This document shows positions 1 through 6,840 of a stretch of 9,934 nt of DNA, in pieces; position 1 is the first letter of the stretch, and every line of letters starts with the position of its first letter. The notes beneath the pieces are model-generated. The model was not told the DNA's origin and did not search any database. It was given only the letters and a program-made list of their open reading frames with translations. A program made the position numbers and the translations under genes. The stretch lies in contig CAJUOE010000094.1 in assembly GCA_910587895.1 (NCBI GenBank), positions 1 to 9,934 on the forward strand. The letters are read 5' to 3'. The stretch is from an uncultured Lachnospiraceae bacterium. GTDB lineage: Bacteria > Bacillota > Clostridia > Lachnospirales > Lachnospiraceae.

Positions 1-130
1 ATTAGTCTTATATCTATTATTTCGTCTTTTCCCTTGATTTGTAAAGGGGTTGGAGCAAAAAAATTTAAGTTTTTCTTCTTTTTTATAATGTATAAAATAT
101 GCATAAAAATACAAGGGGAATTTTTTGAGG

Positions 131-194
131 AAATAAGCAGAAATAACAATAAAAAATTTATTTAGTTGACACAATTTGTTTAAAATGCTATAGT
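131..194 (+). promoter_or_regulatory. Strong sigma-70-type promoter of the pts operon
   Basis: A perfect -35 box TTGACA (166-171) is followed by exactly 17 bp and a -10 box TATAGT (189-194), five of six matches to TATAAT. The stretch just upstream (about 131-165) is almost pure A/T with A-runs, as in an UP element. Transcription should start near 201, giving a leader of about 50 nt before the EIIA start codon at 250. No antiterminator-binding (RAT-like) hairpin or convincing catabolite operator is visible between promoter and gene. The remainder of 1-130 is AT-rich and holds no gene that I can support. Confidence 0.85.
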
Positions 195-249
195 AATAGA
201 AATGTTGGTGCAGAAAAATTATAAAAATTGCAAAAAAGGAGAGCGGAAT

Positions 250-741
250 ATGGGATTTATAAAAAATATTTTTGGAAAGAAGGAGGATGGAATACAGGTC
301 TGCGCACCGGCAGCCGGCCGGCTGGTTCCTTTGAGCGAGGTCAGCGATCCTACGTTTTCGGATGGGATTCTGGGGCAGGGTGCGGCGGTCATTCCCACGG
401 GTAATCAGTTCTTCTCGCCGGTGGACGGCACGGTCACCACGGTGTTTCCCACCGGGCATGCTGCGGCGATCACTTCTGCGGACGGCGTGGAGGTGCTTCT
501 GCATATCGGACTGGATACGGTGAAGCTGAACGGGAAACATTTTACGATTCATGCGGAGGAAGGGCAGCAGGTGAAAAAGGGTGACCTGCTTCTGGAAGCC
601 GATCTGGAACAGATCAAAGCGGAGGGATTTGACATAATCACGCCGATTGTTATCTGCAACACTGATGATTTCGCGGAGGTGGCGATGGCGGAAGCCGGAG
701 ATGTGGAGACCGGGGATACGGTTTTGATTCTCAAAAAATAA
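250..741 (+). CDS. crr: PTS EIIA-Glc-type sugar phosphocarrier (IIA)
   Basis: A 163-residue cytoplasmic phosphocarrier that accepts phosphate from HPr and passes it to the EIIB domain of a sugar permease. It is the full length of the glucose/N-acetylglucosamine EIIA family. The first ~15 residues form an amphipathic, Lys-rich leader as in E. coli Crr. The core carries the family landmarks IPTGN (about 48-52), SPVDG (56-60), His70 in TGHAA and the phosphorylated His85 in LLHIGLDT. The frame is open to an ATG at 202, but that lies on the predicted transcription start; the ATG at 250 has AAGGAGAG (236-243) at good spacing and gives the family-typical N-terminus. It is the first gene of the operon, 25 nt before ptsI. 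As the EIICB gene downstream lacks its own IIA domain, this is its likely partner. It could also serve other permeases, as Crr does. Confidence 0.95.
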   Translation: MGFIKNIFGKKEDGIQVCAPAAGRLVPLSEVSDPTFSDGILGQGAAVIPTGNQFFSPVDGTVTTVFPTGHAAAITSADGVEVLLHIGLDTVKLNGKHFTIHAEEGQQVKKGDLLLEADLEQIKAEGFDIITPIVICNTDDFAEVAMAEAGDVETGDTVLILKK

Positions 742-766
742 GTGTCTTGACTCAGCGGAGGTGGGG

Positions 767-2383
767 ATGGATAAATATATTGGAAAAAGCGTGATGAGGG
801 GAATTGCCATAGGAAGGGTATACCTTTATAAAAAGGTAGAGATTCAGGTGACGGACGAGAAGGTGCCGGACGCGGCGGCTGAGAAGGAGCGGTTTATCGA
901 TGCCGTGGACCGCGCGAAGGCACAGCTCACACGACTTTATGACGATGCTCTGCAGAACGTGGGAGAGGATCATGCCGCTATCTTTGACGTACACAGAATG
1001 CTTCTGGAAGATGAGGATTATCTGGAAACTGCCGTAGGGGAGATCGAGAACGGTTACAATGCGGTGTACGCGGTAGATCAGGCAGGAACACAGTTTGCGG
1101 AGCTGTTCGCGGCGATGGACGACGAGTATATGAGAGGGCGTGCGGCGGATATCCGGGATATCTCCCAGAGAGTGATCCGTATTCTTCTCGATCTGCCTGA
1201 GGAGGAGATCAACTCGGATGAGCCGGTGGTTCTGGTGGCGGAGGATCTGACGCCCAGCGAGACGGTGAAGCTTGACAAAAAGAAAATTCTCGGATTTGTG
1301 ACTGTGAAAGGATCGGCCAATTCCCACACGGCGATTCTGGCAAGAAGCATGAATCTGCCGGCGCTGGTGAACGTGAACATTGACCTTTCGGATGAGCTGC
1401 ATGGAAAGAGCTGTGTGGTGGACGGATTTGAGGGTGAGTTTCTCGTGGAGCCTGAGGAGGAGATACTTTCCGAAAAGGTTGTGCGGAAAAACCAGTGGGT
1501 AGCGGATCTGGAAGCGCTCGAGAAACTGAAAGGGCAGGACAATGTCACACAGAGCGGGAAGCGGATAGATATTTTTGCTAATATCGGGAATGTGGAGGAT
1601 GCGGACGCGGCCTGCGCGGCGGATGCCGGCGGGATCGGCCTTTTCCGTAGCGAATTTCTCTATCTGGGCAGAACCACTTTTCCGTCGGAGGAGGAACAGT
1701 ATGCGAGTTATAAAACTGTTCTCGAGAAGATGGAAGGAAAGAAGGTTGTGATTCGCACGCTGGATATCGGGGCGGATAAAAAGGTGGATTATTTCGGGCT
1801 GGAACCGGAAGAAAATCCGGCTCTCGGCTATCGGGCGATCCGCATCTGTCTGGATCGCGAGGAGATATTTATCACCCAGCTCAGGGCGTTATACCGCGCA
1901 TCTGCGCACGGAAAGCTGGCCATTATGTTCCCCATGATTATATCGGTGGATGAGGTGAAGCGGATCAGGCAGATTGTGGAGGTGGTGAAGGAGGAGCTTA
2001 CAAAGGAAGGCTATCCTGTCGGTGAGCCGGAACTTGGCATTATGATCGAGACGCCTGCGGCGGCTGTGATTTCCGATAAGCTGGCGAGGGAAGTGGACTT
2101 TTTCAGCATAGGAACCAACGATCTGACACAGTATACGCTGGCGGTAGACAGACAGAACCAGAAGCTGGAAAGCATCTGCGATACCCACCATGAAGCGCTG
2201 CTTCGGCTGATTGAGATGACTGTAAGGAATGCTCATGAGGCGGGTATCTGGGCAGGCATCTGCGGAGAGCTTGGCGCCGATACGGAGCTGACGGAGTGGT
2301 TTTTGAAGATCGGCGTGGATGAGCTGAGCGTTGCGGCATCAGCGGTACTCAAGGTACGTGGGGCGGTGAGAGCGCTGCCATGA
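767..2383 (+). CDS. ptsI: PTS Enzyme I (phosphoenolpyruvate-protein phosphotransferase)
   Basis: Enzyme I starts every PTS relay by autophosphorylating from PEP and handing the phosphate to HPr. The 538-residue protein has the expected order: N-terminal HPr-binding domain (about 1-145), a swivelling phosphohistidine domain with His187 in GSANSHTAILAR, and the C-terminal PEP-binding barrel with GIGLFRSEFLY, the RTLDIGADK segment, GIMIETPAA, FFSIGTNDLTQYT and the active-site Cys motif AGICGELG. A GTG at 761 is in frame but lies inside the ribosome site GGAGGTGG (757-764), so I place the start at ATG 767. It ends about 35 residues before the E. coli end point, lacking the last helices; I believe shorter C-termini are usual in clostridial homologues. 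The signature before the active His (GSANSH instead of GGRTSH) is a variant with the His intact. An 84-nt spacer separates it from ptsH. Confidence 0.97.
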   Translation: MDKYIGKSVMRGIAIGRVYLYKKVEIQVTDEKVPDAAAEKERFIDAVDRAKAQLTRLYDDALQNVGEDHAAIFDVHRMLLEDEDYLETAVGEIENGYNAVYAVDQAGTQFAELFAAMDDEYMRGRAADIRDISQRVIRILLDLPEEEINSDEPVVLVAEDLTPSETVKLDKKKILGFVTVKGSANSHTAILARSMNLPALVNVNIDLSDELHGKSCVVDGFEGEFLVEPEEEILSEKVVRKNQWVADLEALEKLKGQDNVTQSGKRIDIFANIGNVEDADAACAADAGGIGLFRSEFLYLGRTTFPSEEEQYASYKTVLEKMEGKKVVIRTLDIGADKKVDYFGLEPEENPALGYRAIRICLDREEIFITQLRALYRASAHGKLAIMFPMIISVDEVKRIRQIVEVVKEELTKEGYPVGEPELGIMIETPAAAVISDKLAREVDFFSIGTNDLTQYTLAVDRQNQKLESICDTHHEALLRLIEMTVRNAHEAGIWAGICGELGADTELTEWFLKIGVDELSVAASAVLKVRGAVRALP

Positions 2384-2467
2384 AGGGGCTTTTGGAGCCG
2401 CCTCATACCTGGTTCTGAGGGACTTCGAAGGCACGTATAAATAAAAGTGAGAGGGAGGGTATAGGAA

Positions 2468-2725
2468 ATGAAGGAATTTACGTATGTCATCAAGGATCCG
2501 GTAGGGCTGCACGCCAGACCTGCGGGTCTGCTGGTAAAGAAGGCGGGCGAGTTTACCAGCAGTATTACGGTTGAGTCCGGGGGAAAGAGCGCTGAAGCGA
2601 AGAAATTAATCAAGCTGATGGGGCTCGGAATCAAGCAGGGCGCGGAGGTTGTCTGCCGGATTGAGGGTGAGGATGAGGATGCCGCGCATGATGCGCTCGC
2701 AAAATTCTTTGAAGAAAACTTATAA
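2468..2725 (+). CDS. ptsH: HPr phosphocarrier with Lys at position 46
   Basis: An 85-residue HPr that shuttles phosphate from Enzyme I His187 to EIIA. The catalytic loop GLHARPAG carries His15 and Arg17. Length and fold pattern (GLGIKQGAEV, acidic C-terminal helix DAAHDALAKFFEENL) fit the family. Aligned by GK(40) and MGLGI to B. subtilis HPr, the residue matching regulatory Ser46 is Lys46 (codon AAA, 2603-2605), so the HPr kinase/phosphorylase site is absent. This HPr should work in transport but cannot act as the P-Ser co-repressor of CcpA unless another residue substitutes. The start has a strong ribosome site, GGGAGGG (2453-2459), eight bases upstream. It lies between ptsI and the permease gene, with 29 nt to the latter, inside the same operon. 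Confidence 0.97.
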   Translation: MKEFTYVIKDPVGLHARPAGLLVKKAGEFTSSITVESGGKSAEAKKLIKLMGLGIKQGAEVVCRIEGEDEDAAHDALAKFFEENL

Positions 2726-2754
2726 AAGTATAAAACGATTGGGAGGTAGTGCTT

Positions 2755-4224
2755 ATGATGAAATATTTACAGAAACTGGGTAAATCTCTGATGCTGCCGG
2801 TGGCTTGTCTGCCGATCTGCGGTATTCTGATGGGAATCGGTTATGCGCTGTGTCCGGCGACGATGCAGGGCGGTGACATGAACGGCTTTTTGAATCTGCT
2901 GGGATTTTTCCTGGTGAAAGCGGGCGGCGCGCTGATCGACAATATGGCGCTCCTGTTTGTAATCGGCGTCGGCGTCGGCATGGCGGATGACCATGACGGT
3001 ACGGCAGGTCTGGCGGCGCTGGCATCCTGGCTGATGATTACGAACCTGCTCTCTGTAGGGGTGGTTACCACATTGATTTCCTCCATCGCGGACGATGCGA
3101 ACAAGACGCTGGCCTTCTCGGCGATTGCGAATCCGTTTATCGGTATCCTGTCCGGTATTATCGGTGCAACCTGCTACAACAAGTTTAAGTCCACGAAGCT
3201 GCCGGATTGGCTGTCCTTCTTCAGCGGCAAGCGCTGCGTGGCAATTATCTCCGGTGTCGTAGCAATTGTTACATCGGCAATCCTGCTGTTTGTATGGCCT
3301 GTTGTATATGGCGCACTGCTTGCAATAGGTAACGGCATTGTAAGTATGGGAGCGGTTGGCGCAGGTATCTACGCATTTTTGAACAGACTGCTGATTCCTA
3401 CGGGTCTGCACCACGCACTGAACAACGTATTCTGGTTTGACACGGTTGGTCTCGGTGACCTGACCAATTTCTGGTCGGGCAATACGAGTGCGGATGTTAC
3501 ATGGAGCCTTGGTATGTATATGTCGGGATTCTTCCCTTGTATGATGTTCGGTATTCCGGGCGCGGCGCTTGCTATGATTCACACGGCGAAGAGCAATAAG
3601 AAGAAAGTGGCGATCGGTTTGGTTGCTTCCGCGGCTGTCTGTGCATTTGTCTGCGGCGTTACCGAGCCCTTCGAGTTCGGCTTCATGTTCCTTGCACCGG
3701 CTCTGTATCTGATTTATGCGCTGCTTTACGGTATCTTTACGACGGTTACCGTGCTGCTCGGCTTCCGTGCAGGATTCAGCTTCTCGGCCGGCGCGACAGA
3801 CCTTCTGTTCTCGGCATCCCTGCCGGCTGCGGCAAATACTTGGATGATCATTCCTCTGGGTATTGCAGCATTTGCAGTGTTCTATGTAGTATTCCGCTTC
3901 GCGATCGTGAAGTTTGACTTAAAGACACCCGGCAGAGAGGATGACGATGTGGAGACGGAGAAGAAAGCCGTACTCTCCAACAGCAATTTCACCGAGGTGG
4001 CGTCCATCATTCTGGAAGGTCTCGGCGGCAAGGACAATGTGAAGTCCCTTGACAACTGTATCACAAGACTCCGTCTGGAGATTAACGATTACACGCAGGT
4101 GGATGAGAAGAAGATCAAGTCCGCGGGTGTGGCGGGCGTTATGAGACCCAGCAAGACTGCGGTGCAGGTTATCGTGGGCACCAAGGTACAGTTCGTGGCG
4201 GATGAGATGAAAAAGATGCTGTAA
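2755..4224 (+). CDS. nagE: PTS EIICB permease, NagE-like (N-acetylglucosamine/glucose family)
   Basis: A 489-residue inner-membrane transporter that imports and phosphorylates its sugar. EIIC fills about 1-385, with many hydrophobic segments, the LLIPTGLHHALN signature (His219-His220), the GVTEPFEF loop with Glu304 expected to contact substrate, and HAGFSFSAGA-like sequence (RAGFSFSAGATD). A charged linker beginning LKTPGRED leads to EIIB (about 410-489), with the phosphorylated Cys435 in NCITRLRLEI. The LKTPGRED linker, HHALN and CITRLRL together resemble E. coli NagE more than PtsG, so GlcNAc is the likeliest substrate; glucose is possible. Unlike E. coli NagE (C-B-A) it stops after EIIB, and the missing IIA is the separate gene at the head of the operon. 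GTG 2749 is in frame but nearly overlaps the ribosome site GGGAGGT (2741-2747). ATG 2755 is best placed and ATG 2758 cannot be excluded. Confidence 0.94.
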   Translation: MMKYLQKLGKSLMLPVACLPICGILMGIGYALCPATMQGGDMNGFLNLLGFFLVKAGGALIDNMALLFVIGVGVGMADDHDGTAGLAALASWLMITNLLSVGVVTTLISSIADDANKTLAFSAIANPFIGILSGIIGATCYNKFKSTKLPDWLSFFSGKRCVAIISGVVAIVTSAILLFVWPVVYGALLAIGNGIVSMGAVGAGIYAFLNRLLIPTGLHHALNNVFWFDTVGLGDLTNFWSGNTSADVTWSLGMYMSGFFPCMMFGIPGAALAMIHTAKSNKKKVAIGLVASAAVCAFVCGVTEPFEFGFMFLAPALYLIYALLYGIFTTVTVLLGFRAGFSFSAGATDLLFSASLPAAANTWMIIPLGIAAFAVFYVVFRFAIVKFDLKTPGREDDDVETEKKAVLSNSNFTEVASIILEGLGGKDNVKSLDNCITRLRLEINDYTQVDEKKIKSAGVAGVMRPSKTAVQVIVGTKVQFVADEMKKML

Positions 4225-4273
4225 ACGGATTGTCGATTCCAATTAAAAAGTGAATAGCGAAAAGGATGTTTAT

Positions 4274-4302
4274 GGGCAGTCTCTTTGCGGAGGCTGCCCT
4301 TT
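4274..4302 (+). terminator. Rho-independent terminator of the pts operon
   Basis: Inverted arms GGGCAGTCTC (4274-4283) and GAGGCTGCCC (4290-4299) pair over 10 bp with one G-U wobble around a 6-nt loop and are followed by TTTCCTGT. The U tract is short, but the stem is GC-rich and lies 50 nt after the permease stop. It is the natural end of the four-gene transcript. Confidence 0.8.
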
Positions 4303-4348
4303 CCTGTGATGATTCCCCGGCATTCGGAAGAAAATAGGTACAAAATCT

Positions 4349-4387
4349 GCGGGTTTCCCGCATATATTGAAATAAAGTATATGCGGG
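4349..4387 (+). promoter_or_regulatory. Competing hairpins masking the ribosome site of the deacetylase gene
   Basis: The central segment CCCGC (4357-4361) can pair either with GCGGG just upstream (4349-4353, loop TTT) or, as part of a perfect 10-bp stem CCCGCATATA/TATATGCGGG (4357-4366 with 4378-4387, 11-nt loop), with the downstream GCGGG. The downstream arm contains the GGGAG ribosome site used by the ATG at 4396. The two structures are mutually exclusive, so the leader could switch translation on and off. Alternatively the DNA palindrome is a protein-binding operator. The pairing is read directly; the function is inference. Confidence 0.45.
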
Positions 4388-4395
4388 AGACTGTC

Positions 4396-4839
4396 ATGGC
4401 GGAAAAAAGGAAATGGAACGATAAGTTTAAGCTTGCGATGGGGGAACTGGAATATAAAATACAGCGGGAGCGCAGAGGACGGATGCAGGGAGGCTGGCCC
4501 GAGCCGGAAAAGGTGGAGGCATGGAACGAGGAGCGAAAGCGGCAGAGAGGGTGCGGGCAGTATTGCGGCTCTGTGAGCGCGGCGGAGCGTCCGCAGACGA
4601 AGAAAGAATATAAGCGGGAACAGTTTTTGAAAAATGTGGCTGTGCAGACAGCGAAATCGGCTGCCTTTCTGCTGGCGTCAGTGGCTTTGATTCAGGGGAT
4701 TGTGAGGTTCCTGCCGGATTCCATCACTGTCAGCAGCTCGGTGGGCGGACGGGAGCTTCCCATTTACTGTGTGGAGACAGATAAGAAACAGGTGGCCTTG
4801 AGCTTCGATGCGGCTTGGGGCGGCGGTAACTTGCGGTAA
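4396..4839 (+). pseudogene. Truncated membrane-anchored polysaccharide deacetylase (NodB/CE4)
   Basis: This is the 5' third of a gene for a cell-wall or sporulation-type polysaccharide deacetylase that would remove acetyl groups from amino sugars outside the membrane. Of 147 residues, 1-80 are very charged and cytoplasmic, about 87-106 form one membrane helix (SAAFLLASVALIQGIV), and the external part reaches RELPIYCVETDKKQVALSFDAAWG. That last block is NodB motif 1, with Asp138 the expected catalytic or metal-site acidic residue. In intact family members FDAAWG is followed by NEDT and some 180 more residues. Here it runs into GGNLR and a stop. All His metal ligands are missing, so the product must be inactive. 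The start at 4396 has GGGAG at 4385-4389; the frame opens earlier, at 4285, but inside the upstream terminator. The break coincides with the recombinase-bearing region, so insertion is the likely cause. Confidence 0.78.
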
Positions 4840-4851
4840 AATGGTACGGAT

Positions 4852-4883
4852 AAGATACACTTTATTTTGTGTAACCGTATCTT
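4852..4883. repeat. Inverted repeat near the left element end
   Basis: AAGATAC (4852-4858) and GTATCTT (4877-4883) are perfect 7-bp inverted arms, and inside them CAC (4858-4860) faces GTG. It sits between the broken deacetylase gene and the recombinase 3' end, about 30 bp inside the probable insertion point. It may be a recombinase-binding half-site or a weak terminator. Confidence 0.4.
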
Positions 4884-4907
4884 GCAGATGTGAATTTTTT
4901 GCTATTT

Positions 4908-4934
4908 TCGGCTGATGTTTGATACATCAGCCGA
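4908..4934. repeat. 11-bp perfect hairpin spanning the recombinase stop codon
   Basis: TCGGCTGATGT (4908-4918) and ACATCAGCCGA (4924-4934) are perfect inverted arms around a 5-nt loop. The right arm contains the stop codon of the minus-strand recombinase (4927-4929). No U tract follows in the minus direction (the next bases are A-rich), so it is not a standard terminator for that gene. It could protect the mRNA 3' end, terminate reading from the plus side weakly (TATTCTCTTTG follows), or be part of the element end. Confidence 0.6.
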
Positions 4935-6537
4935 TATTCTCTTTGTTGGTGTAAACCGTTTTGAAAAGCGTTTCTAACTCACTTGAAAAATTGTATGTGA
5001 TCTTGATTTTGTGGTTTTCATATACCGTTATTTCATGTATCATTTCCACTACAATATCCCTGTCCAATTTTTCAATAGCTCTAAGCTCTAACAGGCGTTT
5101 TATCCACGGGCTGTCAAAAATATCCGGCGTAGCTTCGTCCTGCCTGTTATCCATGCTTTTAAGCTGCTTTTCCAGTAATGCTTCTTTCTTTAGGTAATCC
5201 TGCCGATATGTGACAAATTCATCTTTGGAAATTAATTCGCTTCGGTAATCTTCGTAAACCGCTTTTTTCAGCTTCCGTACTTTTTCCAGTTCAGCGGTCA
5301 GGCGGTTTTTCTCATTTTCATTTACCCGCTTTACTGTAACGGCTGCCTCTTGGTTCTGTTCAATGACTTCGCGCATATTGTCAACGTTCTGCATGATAGC
5401 TTTCAAATCTTCCGAAATGATTTTTTCCAAAACCAAATGCGGTATAGGGTGCGGAGTACAATATTGTCTGCCGGAGCGTACATACGTCCCGCAATAGTAA
5501 TTGACAATACCGCCGCCGTGTCCCGGTGTTCCGATTTTCTTTGTTAAAGCCCTGCCACAATCCCCACATTTCAAAAAACCTGCAAAAATACTCATGTTGC
5601 TGTTTAAGTCAAGATTGCGTGTCCTGCGCTTTAACAAATCCTGTACTTTGTTCCATGTTTCATTATCAATGATCGCTTCATGTGTGCCTTTTACCACAAT
5701 CCAATCTTCTTTGTCTTGGGCTTTTGATTTCCCTCTCATTCTCTGGATTTTCTTGTTCTGCACCATATTACCGATATACATTTCATTTTGTAAAATACGG
5801 TTTATAGTTGAGTACGTCCAGTAAGAGGTACTGTCTAAACGGTTGCTGTTTCTGTAATTATCTCCGTTTAACTTTTTGTATTCAGACGGGCATACAATTC
5901 CGTCTTCATTCAGTATAGCCGCAATACGGATTTTCCCATATCCCTCTATATAAAGTTTGAAGATTTTGCGGATAACTCCGGCTGCGTATTCATCAATAAC
6001 CAACTTGCTTTTATCAGCAGAAGATTTCTTATATCCATAGGAAGCAAACGCCCCTATAAATTCCCCTGCTCTCTGTTTGGTTTTCATGGAAGCATGGACT
6101 TTTTTTGAAATGTCCCTTGCATACTGCTCGTTAAAGATATTCTTAATCGGCAGCAGCATATCATAAGCCTGCTTCATACTGTCAATATTATCCGTAATGG
6201 AAATGAAACGCACTTCGTGATCCGGGAAATAGCGTTCCAAATATTTTCCTGTGTCAATGTAATCACGTCCGAACCGCGAAAGGTCTTTCACAATGACACA
6301 ATTCACTTTTCCGGCTTCTATGTCTGCAATCATTCTCTTAAATGACGGACGCTTAAAATTTGTTCCCGTAAAGCCGTCATCTATGTAGGTGTCATACAAA
6401 ACAAAGTCGTCCTTGTCTTTTAAGTAATCTGTAATCAGTTTCCTCTGATTTCCAATACTGTCACTCTCTGCCTTATCGCCGTCCTCTCTTGATAACCTAA
6501 TATATTCAGCCACGTTGAAAAGTATATGTTTTCTCAT
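4927..6537 (-). CDS. Large serine recombinase (TnpX/TndX-like integrase)
   Basis: A 536-residue site-specific recombinase of the large serine family, which integrates and excises elements through a covalent serine-DNA intermediate. The N-terminal resolvase domain (about 7-150) has Arg14 and nucleophile Ser16 in EYIRLSREDGD and the DLSRFGRD motif with Arg88 and Arg91. The recombinase domain follows (about 165-300). A zinc ribbon has Cys324, Cys327, Cys349 and Cys360. Residues about 390-465 form a long charged coiled coil, and the C-terminus (FDSPWIKRLL to NFSSELETLF) matches the TnpX-like tail. All key residues are intact, so it may be active. The start ATG has GAAAGG nine bases upstream. It reads toward the broken deacetylase gene and its stop lies about 100 bp from that junction, the usual edge position for such an integrase. 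Confidence 0.97.
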   Translation of the reverse strand: MRKHILFNVAEYIRLSREDGDKAESDSIGNQRKLITDYLKDKDDFVLYDTYIDDGFTGTNFKRPSFKRMIADIEAGKVNCVIVKDLSRFGRDYIDTGKYLERYFPDHEVRFISITDNIDSMKQAYDMLLPIKNIFNEQYARDISKKVHASMKTKQRAGEFIGAFASYGYKKSSADKSKLVIDEYAAGVIRKIFKLYIEGYGKIRIAAILNEDGIVCPSEYKKLNGDNYRNSNRLDSTSYWTYSTINRILQNEMYIGNMVQNKKIQRMRGKSKAQDKEDWIVVKGTHEAIIDNETWNKVQDLLKRRTRNLDLNSNMSIFAGFLKCGDCGRALTKKIGTPGHGGGIVNYYCGTYVRSGRQYCTPHPIPHLVLEKIISEDLKAIMQNVDNMREVIEQNQEAAVTVKRVNENEKNRLTAELEKVRKLKKAVYEDYRSELISKDEFVTYRQDYLKKEALLEKQLKSMDNRQDEATPDIFDSPWIKRLLELRAIEKLDRDIVVEMIHEITVYENHKIKITYNFSSELETLFKTVYTNKENIG

Positions 6538-6607
6538 AATCTTTTACCTTTCAACCGCTTCCCTTGATCGTATTTTACTACAAAGAAGCGAATTTTCCAT
6601 TGCTTTT

Positions 6608-6748
6608 TCACGGAGAAACAACATCTTTTTCAGTTTGTTCTTTTACATGGGTCTGAATAATACGGTTTACAAGCTCTGCGACAGTGATCTTGGCTAAAAA
6701 TTCTCTTTCAATGGTATAGCGTGTAGTTTCCTGCTTGTCATTTTTCAA
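6608..6748 (-). CDS. Small 46-residue protein upstream of the recombinase (TTG start)
   Basis: The frame encodes 46 residues, beginning (M)KNDKQETTRYTIEREFLAKI and ending KDVVSP. It has no ATG, but TTG at 6746-6748 is preceded by AGGAGGGA (6756-6763 on the complement) at seven bases, the best ribosome site in this element. The product is charged, probably helical, without Cys or membrane segment. It lies 70 nt upstream of the recombinase on the same strand, so the two are probably co-transcribed. Small proteins in this position in clostridial elements are often conserved partners of the integrase, and excision (directionality) factors are small charged proteins; that role here is inference. 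I do not recognise a named family. Confidence 0.6.
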   Translation of the reverse strand: MKNDKQETTRYTIEREFLAKITVAELVNRIIQTHVKEQTEKDVVSP

Positions 6749-6806
6749 TCGGCTGTCCCTCCTGCATATAATCAGTTCAAACAATGTTCTACAACCTACT
6801 CATAAC

Positions 6807-6837
6807 AGCATATTAGATACAGCTTATCCAATATGCT
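6807..6837. repeat. 13-bp imperfect inverted repeat upstream of the small ORF
   Basis: AGCATATTAGATA (6807-6819) and TATCCAATATGCT (6825-6837) are inverted around a 5-nt loop. On the minus strand the single mismatch becomes a G-U wobble, so the minus transcript would form an uninterrupted 13-bp stem. It lies about 45 bp upstream of the ribosome site of the 46-residue ORF. No U tract follows, so an operator, attenuator or recombinase site fits better than a terminator. Confidence 0.5.
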
Positions 6838-6840
6838 AAA

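Noticed and set aside
1..165. Catabolite-response or antiterminator element upstream of the pts promoter
   Set aside because: CCCTT...AAGGG near 33-54 is only a 5-bp inverted match, and no cre-like or RAT-like sequence is convincing.
752..1548. Long minus-strand frames opposite ptsI
   Set aside because: These are shadows of a GC-rich coding gene. They lack ribosome sites and family motifs, whereas the plus strand encodes Enzyme I continuously.
2384..2467. Small inverted repeats in the 84-nt ptsI-ptsH gap (such as CCTCA...TGAGG)
   Set aside because: Stems are only 4-5 bp with no U tract, so I do not call a terminator or attenuator.
4285..4395. Earlier start of the deacetylase frame (ATG 4285 or ATG 4381)
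   Set aside because: ATG 4285 lies inside the pts terminator hairpin and has no ribosome site. ATG 4381 also lacks one and overlaps the GGGAG used by ATG 4396.
4908..4934. Intrinsic terminator for the recombinase gene
   Set aside because: The stem is excellent, but the bases after it on the minus strand are A-rich with no U run, so it is listed as a hairpin only.
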